The notes under the pieces were generated by a model. The model was given only the letters and a program-made list of their open reading frames with translations, was not told where the DNA came from and searched no databases. The position numbers and the translations under genes are program-made. DNA of 64,000 nt from Mesodorylaimus sp. YZB2_4 (Eukaryota; Nematoda; Enoplea; Dorylaimida; Dorylaimidae): contig JASANH010001455.1 in NCBI GenBank assembly GCA_030248295.1, positions 558,001 through 622,000 on the forward strand, written 5' to 3'. Each line of letters starts with the position of its first letter. The stretch's first letter is position 1. Shown one piece after another: positions 34,320 to 45,650 of the stretch.

Positions 34320-34700
34320 TCGAATCACCCCTGCGCGGCCCCTACCGAAACGGACACCAATAACGATAACCCTTTATTGGGCCGACGGGCGGACACCTCC
34401 ACAAGTAGAAGACGGGCCAAGAGGCGAGCACTGAGAATGGGGAGAGGCGGTTAGGAGATACCCAACCGCTCGTGAAGAAATACGTAGACGGACTGAAGGC
34501 AGTCCTCACGGCCAGGACGGCCAAGGCATCGGGCGACTAGTCCTAAAACTAGTCTAGATTAGATCCAGGCTCGCTCTCCTTGCTCCAAGACAAGAGAGGA
34601 CGAGCGAAGGAAGTATTCACGAGTTGTACCAGACAACTTGTGCCGGGCGGTTCAAAACCGGTAGAGACGAACCCTCATCAAGAGATGCGGGTTACATTAG
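34320..34700. repeat. Family-E repeat, first copy
   Basis: Shares the block CTGCGCGGCCCCTACCGAAA plus the adjoining CGGACACCAATAACG with 36795. Both are followed by TCTTTATT/CTTTATT, a TCTAGATTAGATCCAGGC block, a CTCCTTGCTCCA block and AACCCTCATCA.GAGATGCGGGT. The second copy spans 36795-37080 in the same orientation. Confidence 0.7.
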
Positions 34701-35599
34701 GAGGGAGTGTCGGCGGAACAAAAACTCCGACTGCAGCAGGTAAGTCTTGCGAGTATAACTACGGCTGCAACATCAACCCGAGAGGGTCGAAGTCGCCCAG
34801 CCCAGGTGTCGAATACTCTCTCCCGCTCGCCATGGCCTACCAGGCATGAGGGTAACGCACACTAGCTCTGACCACAGGAACCACCCCACACAGTCCGCGG
34901 AGTCCAGCCACGCCGTGTGGACCATAAAATTCGGCAGGTAGCCGCACGCTTTGGTGGTCAAAGGGCCTCTGACGGACCTGACCCTGAAGTGCCCACAGAG
35001 CAGTTTAGACTTAGGAACTCTAGACCAGTTCCCTACCGATGCCTGCAAACCAAACCGGACACTCAACGTCGATCTCGCTCTCGGCCCCGCGCCGACCCTG
35101 GCACACTGGTAGGAGAGGCAGACCGGTTTCCTGAACCAGCGCACTGATAGGCCACAAAGCATAGACCATGCCAATTACACATGGGTGTTCACATCAGAGA
35201 ATGTGTACCAGCATTTCCGAGCGGGGATTGGAATCACCCCACTATTGTCGGCTTGATGTTTCAGCTGTCTGGGCGCGCTGGTTACTACTGTGAGCGGACC
35301 CCTAGACTTGGACCTGGCTCTTCGACACAGCCTGTCTGGACGTGTCTCTGATTACACCATGTCTTGTGTGGCCAATACCCCTTGTCCAGCATACTCACGA
35401 ATCAGTCACTAGGGCAGGTGCTGTCATAGCTAGCTGTGGCACCTGTCGATCACGTTCTCCTTACTTGGTAAGATACCAGACCCACCTGCCAGGTCGCGTT
35501 TAAACCTTTCTATCCGCTTTTGAAGGTATTAGTGCAGGCTTGGCTAAGATTCCTGACTCCGTGAGTAATAGATGCCTTCAGTGGTTACTCTATTTGCAT

Positions 35600-35932
35600 A
35601 GGACATCTAGTGTGCACACGAGGCACAGACTATTTGTCTCCCTCCGTGGTCAGGGCCGAGCTGGCTGGTTTTCCTAACATGCGAGGGATTGATATGACTA
35701 ATCCTTGGACCCGAGCATCGCCTATATAAAGCTCTGCTCCCTGCCTAGAGGTTCTTCAGTCTAGATCAGTATTTCTCGACGACCCGACGTTTGCAGCTGG
35801 CTCCCCTGGTCCGGCGCAGTGGACGACCGTAATAAACTACGTCGGTACTTGGGCTGCGTGGCTTGATTCGAACCTCCACACCATAACGCAGTTGGTTCAG
35901 TGTACGAGCACGAGAACCTGACTGTTTCACGT
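35600..35932 (+). mobile_element. Possible solo LTR
   Basis: A TATA box (CCTATATAAAGC, about 35722) is followed about 110 bp later by a polyadenylation signal (AATAAA, about 35832), a spacing typical of an LTR U3-R-U5. The sequence then runs abruptly into transporter-like codons near 35932. Ends and target duplication were not defined, so a cellular promoter is the alternative. Confidence 0.35.
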
Positions 35933-36500
35933 GGTCATTGTATGCGACTACTTCGACCGCCTTCGTCCTCTAGCCTTATCACTGGCCAGTTGCGACCTGG
36001 GCGTGGGAAAATTGATCTTGCCACCCATGATCCTGTGTCTGGTAAGGGCTGCCATCGTCTTGAGCATGCGTGTGTTCACTTCGCTGCATAAACCAGTGAA
36101 AAACACAGCCCAGATACGGGTTTGAAAACCAGCTTATCAGACGGAAAAAAAATTATTCGAGTCAAGATTTTTGGTCAGAGTTCATTCGTTTTCCTGATCC
36201 TGAACAACATATTGACCACGTACGGCATGGTCTCCATCTACGTTCACTTGCTATCGTTCGTGGAAAGTGTGGGTTATTTGGACGCCGTGCAGCCGGATTC
36301 GTGTCCACTATCGGCATCGCTATTCTGACTAGTCGCGTCGGGTAGGGACTTTAGGCTTAAGAGGTCGATGTGGTCTGCGCAGGTACTATTGCAGTGGATG
36401 GCATAATGACCATTGTGCTGCTCTGTACTAGGAACTTCAGTGTGCTGGTTGTGCTGAGTGCTATATTCATTTCCACTATTGATAGCCACCCAACTGGTTG
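35933..36500 (+). pseudogene. SLC16/monocarboxylate-transporter-like gene relic
   Basis: Plus-strand frames give a DYFDRLRPLALSLASCDLGV segment and RAAIVLSMR. This matches the YFxxRRALAxGxxxxGxxxG and WRGALLL blocks around TM4-TM5 of SLC16 transporters. A second segment (about 36175-36275) reads FVFLILNNILTTYGM, like TM7. A third and fourth, in a shifted frame, read FVSTIGIAILTSR and VLVVLSAIF. At least one frameshift (about 36280) and in-frame stops (about 36336-36360) separate them, and the 5' half is missing. SLC16 proteins are 12-TM carriers of monocarboxylates and related solutes. This copy looks dead, or its exon structure is beyond what I can resolve. Confidence 0.55.
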
Positions 36501-36604
36501 GGAGCAAACCAGTGCCGGACGCCTTCGGGTTCTTGATGGTGGCGGAAGGGATAGGGCTCTAACGATAAGTAGGGCCACCCGTAGCAGGTATGCACACTCT
36601 GGTG

Positions 36605-36790
36605 GCACTTGCTGTAATACGACTGGGTCCGTATTACCGGAGGGAGTGACCAGTGGAGCTTTTGCACCAGGCCAAAAACCCAGGGCAGCCTGCCAAGTCT
36701 TCCGACCTTGTACATGGCTGAAACGGGTGACGCTCCCAGCTGCCGGTCCGTGCACAGTATGGATTGCCAGTCGAGCCTCTACATTGCCAC
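36605..36790. repeat. Family-D repeat
   Basis: Matches 10735-10900 over TAATACGACTGG, AGTGACCAGTGGAGCTTTTG, GGCCAAAAACCCAGG and GTCGAGCCTCTAC, with small indels. Confidence 0.65.
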
Positions 36791-36794
36791 CAGG

Positions 36795-37080
36795 TCGCCC
36801 CTGCGCGGCCCCTACCGAAACGGACACCAATAACGCTAATTCTTTATTTGACTGATGGCGGGCACCTTGAATAAGACCAGCCAAGTGACAAGCAAGGGAG
36901 AGGAGGCTAGGAGGCCTGAAGGGTACCTAGGCGACCCATTCATAGACTGATCTAGATTAGATCCAGGCCCGCACTCCTTGCTCCATGACGAGAGACGTCG
37001 AGCGCCGGAAGTGTCCGAGGCGTCTACGCCTGACGCTTCAAGCCGGTAGAGGAACCCTCATCAGGAGATGCGGGTCACAC
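36795..37080. repeat. Family-E repeat, second copy
   Basis: Direct copy of parts of 34320-34700 (see there), with several short deletions. Together with family D it brackets the transporter relic. Confidence 0.7.
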
Positions 37081-38065
37081 CACCTATCTGTTGTGCGATG
37101 GCGTACAGGTGGAGGTCAGCTGCAAGTGCGCAGTCCAAGTGTCGACGATACTTTATTCACAGAGACGCCACACTTGTACCAGAGGTACTCACGCAGAGTA
37201 ATACTCGACTGCACTCGTTTAGGAGCTAGTCGTGCCAGTCTCTTAGAATAGGCCAGTCGAGCTGACATTTTGGTCCCGCTCCAGCCCTGACAGGGAGGAG
37301 AACAAATAGTCTGTGCATTGGGTACACACTAGATGCACTAAGGCACCAGTCATAAGTGGAGGAAGATCTCTGGAGTCGAGGGGAACGCAGCAGTGCGGCA
37401 CATGGCTAGATAAGCACTCCCTGCTGCCCGCTGTAGGGCAATCTGAATTACCCATACCGCTGGAAGTCTCCATCGCAGTAACACACGATGCTTGCAAACC
37501 AGACCAGTCATTCCACCTTTCATAGCTATCCCTGCATAGAAGAGGACGAGGGATTATCTCATTGCCTTTTACTATGCCTTGCAGTTAATCATAAGCACTA
37601 GGTCGACGAAACCTGGCTGCTAGCAGGCTAGAGGCAGTTCGCGCACAATATTCGGAATAAGTCAAGTCATAATTACGACTCCATCTCACCTTACCAAAGC
37701 ACTCTCATGTCATTGCCTTATCGGGGCGTGGCCTAACGGGCTCTCATGGGGTTTGCATTTACAGGTCAAGGTTCGACTCCCGCCTGGGTAAACAATGATT
37801 GTCAATCAATGTATTAGCCCTAGAGTGCGCTCAATCGCGCAATCAAAAGTGCGATCAATCAGCCCTAGAGTGAGCTAAAAATTCCTGTCACGCTCATTTA
37901 TTTCAACGATCAACACAAGACTCAAATAAGTTTCTATAAGCTACTAAGCTCTTTTTCAAAGCTCTTTCGGGCGTCTAGCTAATTAGCACCCAAGCAACCA
38001 CATTTATATCAAGCCAAAACGATTGTCATGACGCACGTGGTGCAGCAAAACATCCCGCAATAGCT
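37081..38065. other. Intergenic stretch with a SINE-2 copy
   Basis: Apart from the SINE-2 at 37731 nothing was recognised. It is the 3' flank of the HECT gene. Confidence 0.45.
37731..37845 (+). repeat. SINE family 2
   Basis: GGGGCGTGGCCTAACGGG, a box-B-like GGTTCGACTCCCGCC, then ACAATGATTGTCAATC and a tail with GCCCTAGAGTGCGC. Confidence 0.7.
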
Positions 38066-39926
38066 TCATTCCTTCCACCGTTCCCAGCTCAGTTCTAATT
38101 GCTTATAGCAAGTTTGATGCGCGGTCACCTCTTCCGCAATAATCGTACTCGTTATTGAGACTACCATTTTCACGTCATTAGCACGATATGGGAGCCCAGT
38201 GAGAAATTCCTAAAACTGAGCCGCCGTTACTAATCCATCTCTTGCATCCAAATCTTCATAAATTTCTGAACCTGTGCCTGAAACATTTCTAATAAGTACC
38301 TGGAAATCGGAGCTTGCAACTTGCTACCCGTCGTATAAATGTTCGATTACGGATTCAATCACCGCGCGGCCCCGGGTAATCAAAGCTATTGACCAAATCT
38401 TTCTTCTCGATCTGACAGCGATGGAGAGACGGAAAAAAATTTCTCGACCAAATCGGAACACACGTTTCTTCCGTCATCAAATTGTCCCTTTTTGATAAAA
38501 TCTGAGATAAGGCACCTCATTAATTCCGTGTCCTATAAACAATGTGATACAGTGTTCAGAAATCTGTCAAAAAACCACAGTCTTACGCAGGTCCTCCATC
38601 TGTTCTTTTCTTAATCGCAAAACCATGGAGTACATTAGCGTTTCGAACAGCTCGTTCATAGCCCACAGCCGGCAGAGTTAGGACTCCTTTCAAGGTTGTT
38701 CCCGTCGTAACACCATCCAACGCTTGCGCAGTTGCTAGCTCTGCCGACAACGCAACTTTATCGTTCTCCGTGAAGTTGGATAAATCTCCATCCCGCAAAA
38801 TCTGAAATGGGATATTATAAATTTAGGTGTGCCAGGAAACTAGATTATTTATTGATTTGGTAGTCCCGTACGTTCGAGGTGCAGTATATCGCTGTTGATG
38901 ACCTACAGCCCACCCTGAGCCCCAAATATAAAGCCAAAGCTCTCTATTTCATTGGATAATTCAGTACAGTAATTATCATTGAAATTCAAAACAAAAGCGG
39001 AGAAATAGTCTTCAATTAACAAACAAGTCCCTTCATTCCTCTTCATCACTTTTCTCCAGCTTCTGAAACATTTCCCTCCGTCTCCTCTCCCCTCTTCCAC
39101 AACATTCAGTTATGACCATGACCTGACCATGTCGAAATCGGGTTCGCAAGGGTCAATCACGACTAGAATCGGAATTGGGATCCTGAACAAGCGCTACATA
39201 CAAGGCGTGAAAAATGATACCCCAGGCTTGATTTTCTCATGCTGTCCTATGACCGCTAAATCAATTTTAACTGATTGAATGACTTCCAGCATGATCGACA
39301 GGTACCAGAAAAGGCACCTTTCGGATTCCCTGACTTTTTCAAGTTTTGTTTCCCCTGTTTCCCAGCCTTGTATGGGCCCTGCATTAATGTATGTTTTACC
39401 CGGACCTGTCAGCTAGCATTTAAGAGTCTAATGGCTAATACCTTTCTGATGGGCTCTTGTAACTCCGCAACAGGAACGTCTTCAGTCGTTATGGTGAGTT
39501 TGTCGAATGCGACACCTTCTACGTAGCTCTTAAAAATTGGGGACGCTCCAATCAGAACAGGCCTGTCTTGAATGATCACGTGTCCCATCATGTGACCATA
39601 CATCCGCCACATGGATCTGTCCAATTCGAAACCGAGCCTTGGAATCTGTCTACCAGTATTGCCTGCAATTCACATGATTTTTTCCAAATCTGGCAGTTTA
39701 TAAATGGTTTTTTCTTACCTCCAAACAGCCGGGAAAAATATGCTTTTGGTACAACATCGCATAGCTGTCGATAACGGACTCCCCAATCCCTTTCATTCAA
39801 AAACGAGATCAGCACCGGTTTCTGTAACTGGCGAATATCTTGGCTTTTGCAACCTAAAAACAGCTTAGCTTTGATGCCATCCACGTACATAGATCGATCG
39901 ATCCGGATAAAGCGAGTTTCAGCTTT
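38066..39926 (-). CDS. HECT-type E3 ubiquitin ligase (G2E3-like), partial model
   Basis: Four minus-strand exons were assembled by eye: 39926-39719, 39662-39442, 38801-38587 and 38209-38066 (TGA). At least one exon between 38587 and 38209 is unresolved. The first reads like the HECT N-lobe opening (RIDRSMYVDGI; KPVLISFLNERDWGVRYRQL), the second like its centre (MYGHMMGHVI; SPIFKSYV; TITTEDVP). The last carries EFLTG followed by AHQTCYKQLEL, which fits the C-lobe FxTG and the A-x-TC-x3-L catalytic-cysteine motif. HECT enzymes form a thioester with ubiquitin on that cysteine before passing it to substrate. Junction phases agree for the first three exons, including a 56-bp intron (39663-39718). 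Upstream exons are unknown, and a Bel/Pao relic lies antisense just upstream. Assignment is by motif only. Confidence 0.6.
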
Positions 39927-39949
39927 CTGGAGAGTAGACAAGGTTTTAG

Positions 39950-42100
39950 CTGAACTGAAATCAACCATCGACATCCTGACGACCATGCGGAAGGAGGAAA
40001 AGGAAAAGGAGAAGGAGAAGGCAAACCGAAATGCTCTTTGGGAAGTCCAACCCCCCCCCCGCCAAAATCTGCCCAAATTGCGGGTACTGGTCAACGAAAT
40101 GATACTGCGCATGCTGCCAGTGTAAAGCTCCCTAAATTGAACTTACCCACATTCAATGGAGAAGTAGCCGAATGGCAACCGTTTGGGACCGATTCAACGT
40201 CTCGGTGCATACCAACGACGCCCTCGCAGCAGTTGACAAGTTAACTACCTCAGGGGGCAACTCCTGCCGAGGCCTCTAAAGCAATTTTAGGCCTTGCCAA
40301 TCACAGAGCCGAACTATGCCAAAGCAATCGATATGCTTAAGCAGCGATTCGGATATGGCGGTTGACGCACACTATTCGGCTCTCCGGGACCTGGCTCCAG
40401 CAACCACCCTGCGAGGTCTCCGTCCAGTCGTGAACAAAATCGAAAGTCACCTCAACTCACTACAAGCCCTTGGAGAGGACACCAACCATCGTCAATTCTT
40501 TACCACAATCCGATCCAAGCTTCCTCCCTCCGTTGTCATGTAGTTAGAAAAGGAAAAGACCGAGGCAACTGAGGCATGGACAGTCGATCACCTCCGAGGT
40601 CACCTCAAGGTATGCGAGACCGCTTATCACCACGCCGAGGAAAAACCAAGGACAACCGCTGCGTCCACGGGATTTCCACCCAGACCGAAGTTTAAACCAT
40701 TCCAGACATCCACTGGAACGCTTCTGTCGCACGAGCAGGTGCGCGTAAATCCCGGCCAATCAAGGGTCCATACAAATTCAGGAGCAACCCTCATCCCGCC
40801 AACGCAACGCTCAACCCCGCGAGCGTCCCCAGTCACCCAAGGCGTGTCCATTTTGCGACGGCGCCACCCATTTTGCAGACGAATGTCCCCGAGTCACCGA
40901 TCTGGGTACTCGGTACCAGAGGGTCCAGTCCAAACGGCTTGGCCACAACTGTTTGGCACCCGACCACCAAATCAGCCAATGTCGGAGAACCAAACCCTGT
41001 TTCACTTGCAAGAAAGTGAAGGTTCTCATTCCAGCCTTTCCCCCAGCCGGTTCACCCAAGCCCAATCTGTACCAGCAGCGCTTTCTCATGCCGACAACCA
41101 CACGGATCCAATCCCCGAAACCCATTCTGTGTTGGCCTCTGACGAAACTGCGCTCATCCAGACGGTCACAACGACGGTTTCCAACCCTAATAACGGGCAT
41201 CCTGGAACTGTGCAAGGCTTCCTAGACAGTGGTAGCCTCCGCAGTTATATCTCGCAGATGCTGGCAAAGAAGTTCAATCTGCGGTCCACTGCGACCAGGA
41301 AACTCCTCATCTACACGTTCGGATCCGCCCCACCCAAAGAAATGGATGTCAACGAAACGACAATCCACCTGCGCCTCAGGGACGGCAGCACCTTTCCCAT
41401 GCGCTTGACAATCATCCCGGTCATCACTGGTCGCATCCGAGGAAACGACCTCAGCCCGCAGCTCCTCTCGGCCTTGAAACCATATTCAGCTTCCCTAGCT
41501 GACCCACTTCCCCAGCGCTATGGGGAAGTGGGTCAGCTAGGGAATCGATCTTTCGGGCTATGGACCTTGGACGAAATCCGAGCCCAACCAAGTCTCAACG
41601 AACAACAAGAAGTGGTCGACGCTCACGCGCAGATTCTCCATGAGCTCGCCAAGGCGAAGGATGGAGAGACCTTGGATCCTCAAACCCGGAGCATCCTTGA
41701 CTCAATCCACGCCTATTCCCCCCTCGGATTCCTCGGCCGACTGGCCCTCCAGGTCAAGTGAGCCTGGATCTACGCGTGCTGCGGCATCACCACACTTTCT
41801 TGGATCCTACGAGGCTTGCAATGGAACCGTCACCATCGCCAATCCACGCGGCCACGCCTCAACTCTGTATCCCGCTCCTTCCGCCGAGCGTTCCCTCAGC
41901 TGCGGAGGTCAATTCACCACCTACATCACCTAGTCAAGTCTATCTCCAATTGCAACTGGACCACCGCTCTCCCATGGCTCTCGTACCGACATCACGCCCG
42001 CCTCCCATACCCGTAGCTCGGCGCCATCCCAGGATCATCCTCTCTGCCCCTGATCCCTTCAGCCGACGCGCAGTGATCACGTACGCAACTGTGTGACAAT
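39950..42100 (+). pseudogene. Bel/Pao retrotransposon gag-protease relic
   Basis: Gag-like codons begin near 39960 and include KLPKLNLPTFNGEVAEWQPF and, after frameshifts, YLRGQLL and LPITEPNYAKAIDMLK, typical of the DUF1759 gag of Bel/Pao. Cys/His knuckle-like codons follow (about 40840-41020: CPFC..H..C; HNC..H..C; CFTC). A DUF1758 retropepsin-like segment starts at about 41205 (GFLDSGSLRSYIS) with the expected D-S-G. Several frameshifts and stops break the frame. A 24-bp perfect palindrome interrupts it at 41491. RT, RNase H and integrase are absent. Sequence to 42100 remains open in pieces without motifs. Confidence 0.8.
41491..41544. repeat. Perfect 24-bp inverted repeat with 6-bp loop
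   Basis: TTCCCTAGCTGACCCACTTC+CCCA at 41491-41514 is exactly reverse-complemented at 41521-41544, with GCGCTA between. It sits inside the protease-linker codons of the Bel/Pao relic. Confidence 0.95.
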
Positions 42101-43574
42101 CGCCTTGTGATAAATGCTTTAAATATTTATCTTTAGTTTTCTGTCCGCTCTTGGGGCCTGCATTTCTACACCTTTTTGCTTTCTGGCGGGACTGTCGCGT
42201 CTTACGCGAAAGGTTGTGAACTGGCCGCCCTGCCACGCTTATACCGTACGTGGCACCTTCCAGGTGTCACCAACGACACAACGCCCAGGACTCGCACTGG
42301 GAACAGCCAGCCACCGGCTGTGTTGAGCAAAACGATCGATGCACGAAACTCAAACATGACCAGCGCGATACCAGCGATCAGTGGAAACGGTGTCGATCGA
42401 TGGTTTTATTGCACGATAGGTCAGCCACCGGCCGTAGAGAATCGATTGGCCTGAAACGAAAAGACCCTGAGCAGTATCTGATGATAACCGGGCCGACGCA
42501 CCACTGTGAGCTGGCCGCCCTGCCACGCGATAGAGGGGCGACCCGGGACGCGATACGAAAGCAGCCGTTTACTAGGGCGGCTCGACTCCCGACTGATTAT
42601 GAGAGGGCCACCAAAGGCACACACACAAACAGGCACAAAACAGCAGGTTAGTATCAATGCAAATCAAGAACCAGTCCAGGTTAGTCAATACCTCTACAAG
42701 GTCATGAACAGTTCCCACGCCTCTCTCTGACTGTATTTCCTTGCTTACGTAGCCTCCCCCAGTCATAACTCACTGCTACTGCATTAATCAATTAGCTCCC
42801 CGCTTCCTACGCTGGCTCAATCGCCCAGGAATGCTCGCTTAGTTCACCAATTGCTCCGCCTCTTTGTCTTCTCTATCCCTTAAGGAGCGCTTTAATTGGG
42901 ATTAAAGGGACAATTAAAGGTGTCTTAGTACTCCTGGTGGTTCATCCACGCCACAGCATCCATCATGAAAATCTGCCACGTAAAATCTCACAAACCCCCA
43001 ACTGTATTGACAAACAACTCAAAAACTCACTTTTCGTGATCCGTTGGTTGGTATCGTCAAAATTGCCGTTATGAATTTCTACAATTAATTTATACAGCGC
43101 AGCTGGTAATTGAAACAGCGAAGCCATGTTTTGCATCGACTGACTCGTATAAATTTCTATGTGGTTAGCCAGCCTTGAAGTAAATTACAAAACTTGTCTC
43201 GTTCCATTTGAGTTTTCCATATCCGCCACCGCCGAGACATGAAGACGCTTTGAATGAGCGCAAGAATACCAATCGGTCATGTCTTCTTCGTGTCCTTTGC
43301 AATCAATGGCGAACCGCAAACATCACGCATGCAAGTCCGATTTTCCTACGCATGAAAGTCAAGTATACTTCATGACATTACATATGAGGTCTAATCATAC
43401 CTCAATCAGATAATGTTTTGAACCTGCGTGGTGACATCGATCACAAGCATTTGACCTTTATTTCATCACGTATCCTGGGCATGAGTCGCATGAGTCGATT
43501 GCTGGCACCGACCTCGTTGTAATCCACGAGAATCGCGATATTTGCAAAATCGCTGCAAAACTTTACCTGAAAAT
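42101..43574. other. Stretch with short direct repeats and a possible minus-strand exon
   Basis: GTGAACTGGCCGCCCTGCCA and a close variant occur at about 42217 and 42506, and CAGCCACCGGC at about 42308 and 42422. On the minus strand about 43170-43030 is open and protein-like (a SLFQLPAALYKLIVEIHNG stretch) with a GTGAGT donor at 43029. It may be an upstream exon of the HECT gene, but its phase does not join directly to 39926. Confidence 0.3.
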
Positions 43575-44095
43575 GCCAAGCCTTACTGTAGATACTGCAC
43601 TCCCAAAAACCTTAGCTGCGAATCCAAACAAACAAGCTCACTTCGGTGCCTCCTTTTTGATTTCCCCCTTCTTCATCGTCTTCTTTCACTTTGTACTTGT
43701 CGACCGGCGGCGGGGGCAGTTTCGGCACACCGGGTTGTCCTTTCGGAGCAGCCACTGGATTAGGGATTTTCTTAACGTTTTTGTCGGACATGTTTCTGCA
43801 AAAGGAGCTTTAATACAGTAGATCAACCAAACACATTATCTCGCTCAAATTTTTATGCGGTATCTACAGTAGTCCAAATTTTGTATTTGAATATGGTTTT
43901 TTTTGTCATACAGCCGGCGCCAGTCGATCTACAGTATTATACCACCCAGTTAGCCACCCACGAGGAACTCATTAGCGTGACTGTACGCCTCATGCTTCCA
44001 TGCACCTACTGAATGGCAAGAAGGATGAGCCCGGCAAACAGGCGATTGGCTGCACCTTGATCGAAGATGATATGCTAGCTGCAGGCTGCATCTAA
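43575..44095 (-). repeat. Inverted duplication, right copy (B')
   Basis: Reverse-complement partner of 29471-30020. Similarity ends at ATATGCTAGCTGCAGG (about 44095) on one side and near GTATCTACAG (about 43580) on the other. Confidence 0.85.
43615..43791 (-). CDS. Short Pro-rich acidic protein or first coding exon
   Basis: ATG at 43791 gives about 59 codons to a stop near 43613: MSDKNVKK, a Pro/Lys segment, PPPPVDKYKVKEDDEEGG and a Gln/Gly-rich end. A good donor (GAA|GTGAGC) lies at about 43640, so this may be exon 1 of a longer protein. Unlike the 29.75-kb copy it keeps the EDDEEGG frame without the extra G. No signal peptide or membrane segment is present. The family is not recognised. 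Confidence 0.4.
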
Positions 44096-45294
44096 TTTAT
44101 AGATATCTACATATCTGGTTATAATAAAATTTTTGTTCACGTGTTTATGCATTTATCACCAAAGGAAAAATAAGCCAGCATCAAATCACCGATCCGGCCG
44201 AACTGAACCGGACTGGCGATATTTAGCTGACGATTCTTTTGCATTATAGGATAGAAATCGTGTCACTTGCGATTACACGGATGACCTTCCCACGACTATA
44301 CCTACGCACAAATCTTACAAAAGGTGCTTACGTTGAAATTTTCTTTTTCGTTATTTTAGTTTCCTTGCCAAATTGAAGATTCTTTCCAGACTTTTCTTTT
44401 CCAAAACAGGTTTCTTCCACAACAACTCGAAAAATCTGCGTGGTCATGCTGCGCGATCTGCAGGTTCAGGCCCCGGTTTGAAAAGGCGGGAAATTTAAAA
44501 CACGCGGATCTCACCTCAATTCTAGCCCCAGCGCAGTTTTCGGTTTTTCCGATGGGTTTTGCCGAGTTTTTCGGCTGCAGCTAACATTTTTCGAAGCTGG
44601 CTCAAAAAAGTGCCTGGTTTTTTGTCAGTGTTCTGGCGGACTCTGCCCTGCTCTTCCCTTCTACAGTGGTTGGTTCGATAAGCGACATCTGCATTTATTG
44701 AGACTTTATCAAACTGCGAGTAGAGCTGTAGAGCTTTTTTCCACACCAGAAACTTGGGAGTTATCGAATAGGCAAGTCAAGTTCAACTTACTGGTTGGCA
44801 AAGCTATCTAAGATCAAAAAGATGTAATTTCGAAATTCTTGTAATAAAATGATTGAAACTAAAAAACCCTTTTTCATATACTTTAGGTACTTTTATTTTA
44901 TTTTAATTATGCCGACTGCTTTCAACTTGGATCTCGCCCAGCTTATAACTCACTCACTCTGCACTAAATGATGAAGCACTACAATATTCGTGAAGGTTTT
45001 TGCAACTTCTTTACATTTAAACCAAAATTCGAATGCATCGATTTTTTTACGTAAAATACACCTTCAACTCGCGATTAAGATGATTCGAACTAGCAATTCG
45101 TCCTGCTGCGTTTCGTTTCTCTTTGAGATCTGCACGAAAATCCGCAAACAGATTACTAATTTTCAAAAGCGTAATAACTCGAAAACTGAATTTAAATGAT
45201 TCTAAAAAGATCTAGTCACACTTAAATTCAGTTTTCGCGAGAAGATTCAGTTTCAGTTAACGCTAGTATAGTGGCAGATATTAATTCAGTTTCC
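44096..45294. other. AT-rich stretch, no gene supported
   Basis: A minus-strand open frame from about 44746 to 44522 (Lys/Arg-rich) lacks an ATG and splice partners. Confidence 0.4.
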
Positions 45295-45435
45295 GCACAG
45301 GAAAACTTTGATAAGAGTCAAAGTTGCCCTAGATCGATAGGGGGCGGTCATCACCTGCACCATCGATACTTCATAGCACAAGAAACTTTAAGATGCAGTT
45401 ATAACACTCTATTCTCCCAAATATTAGAATAAAAT
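45295..45435 (-). repeat. Single monomer of the 139-bp satellite
   Basis: On the minus strand: ACATACATTT, GAGTGTTAT.AC, GTGCTATGAAGTAT, GCAACTTTGACT in the same order as in the 1731-2345 array, with considerable divergence. It begins directly where similarity between the 45.7-kb gene flank and its 2.4-kb copy stops. Confidence 0.65.
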
Positions 45436-45650
45436 GTATGTCCGCAGGGGAGGGTCTAACTAGCACAAGCAACGGAAAAATGCAGGTTGGCTTTTCTGGT
45501 TCGGTCGTTCACCAGTTCGCGATCTATCGTACTGCATTATTTCAGTCGCAAGCACAGGCACGTCACAGACACACGAAAAGAGGCGAGACTGCAACTCCCC
45601 CAAATCACTTATGGCAACCACCTACCATCAGAAGCGACCTTTCGCGAGCA

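Noticed and set aside
40739-41761. Intact 340-residue protein
   Set aside because: Only the second half is the true Bel/Pao protease frame; the first half is out of the gag/zinc-knuckle frame, so it is a chance fusion of frames in a relic.
44522-44746. Minus-strand Lys/Arg-rich frame
   Set aside because: It starts at GTG, has no ATG, no splice partner and no family motif.
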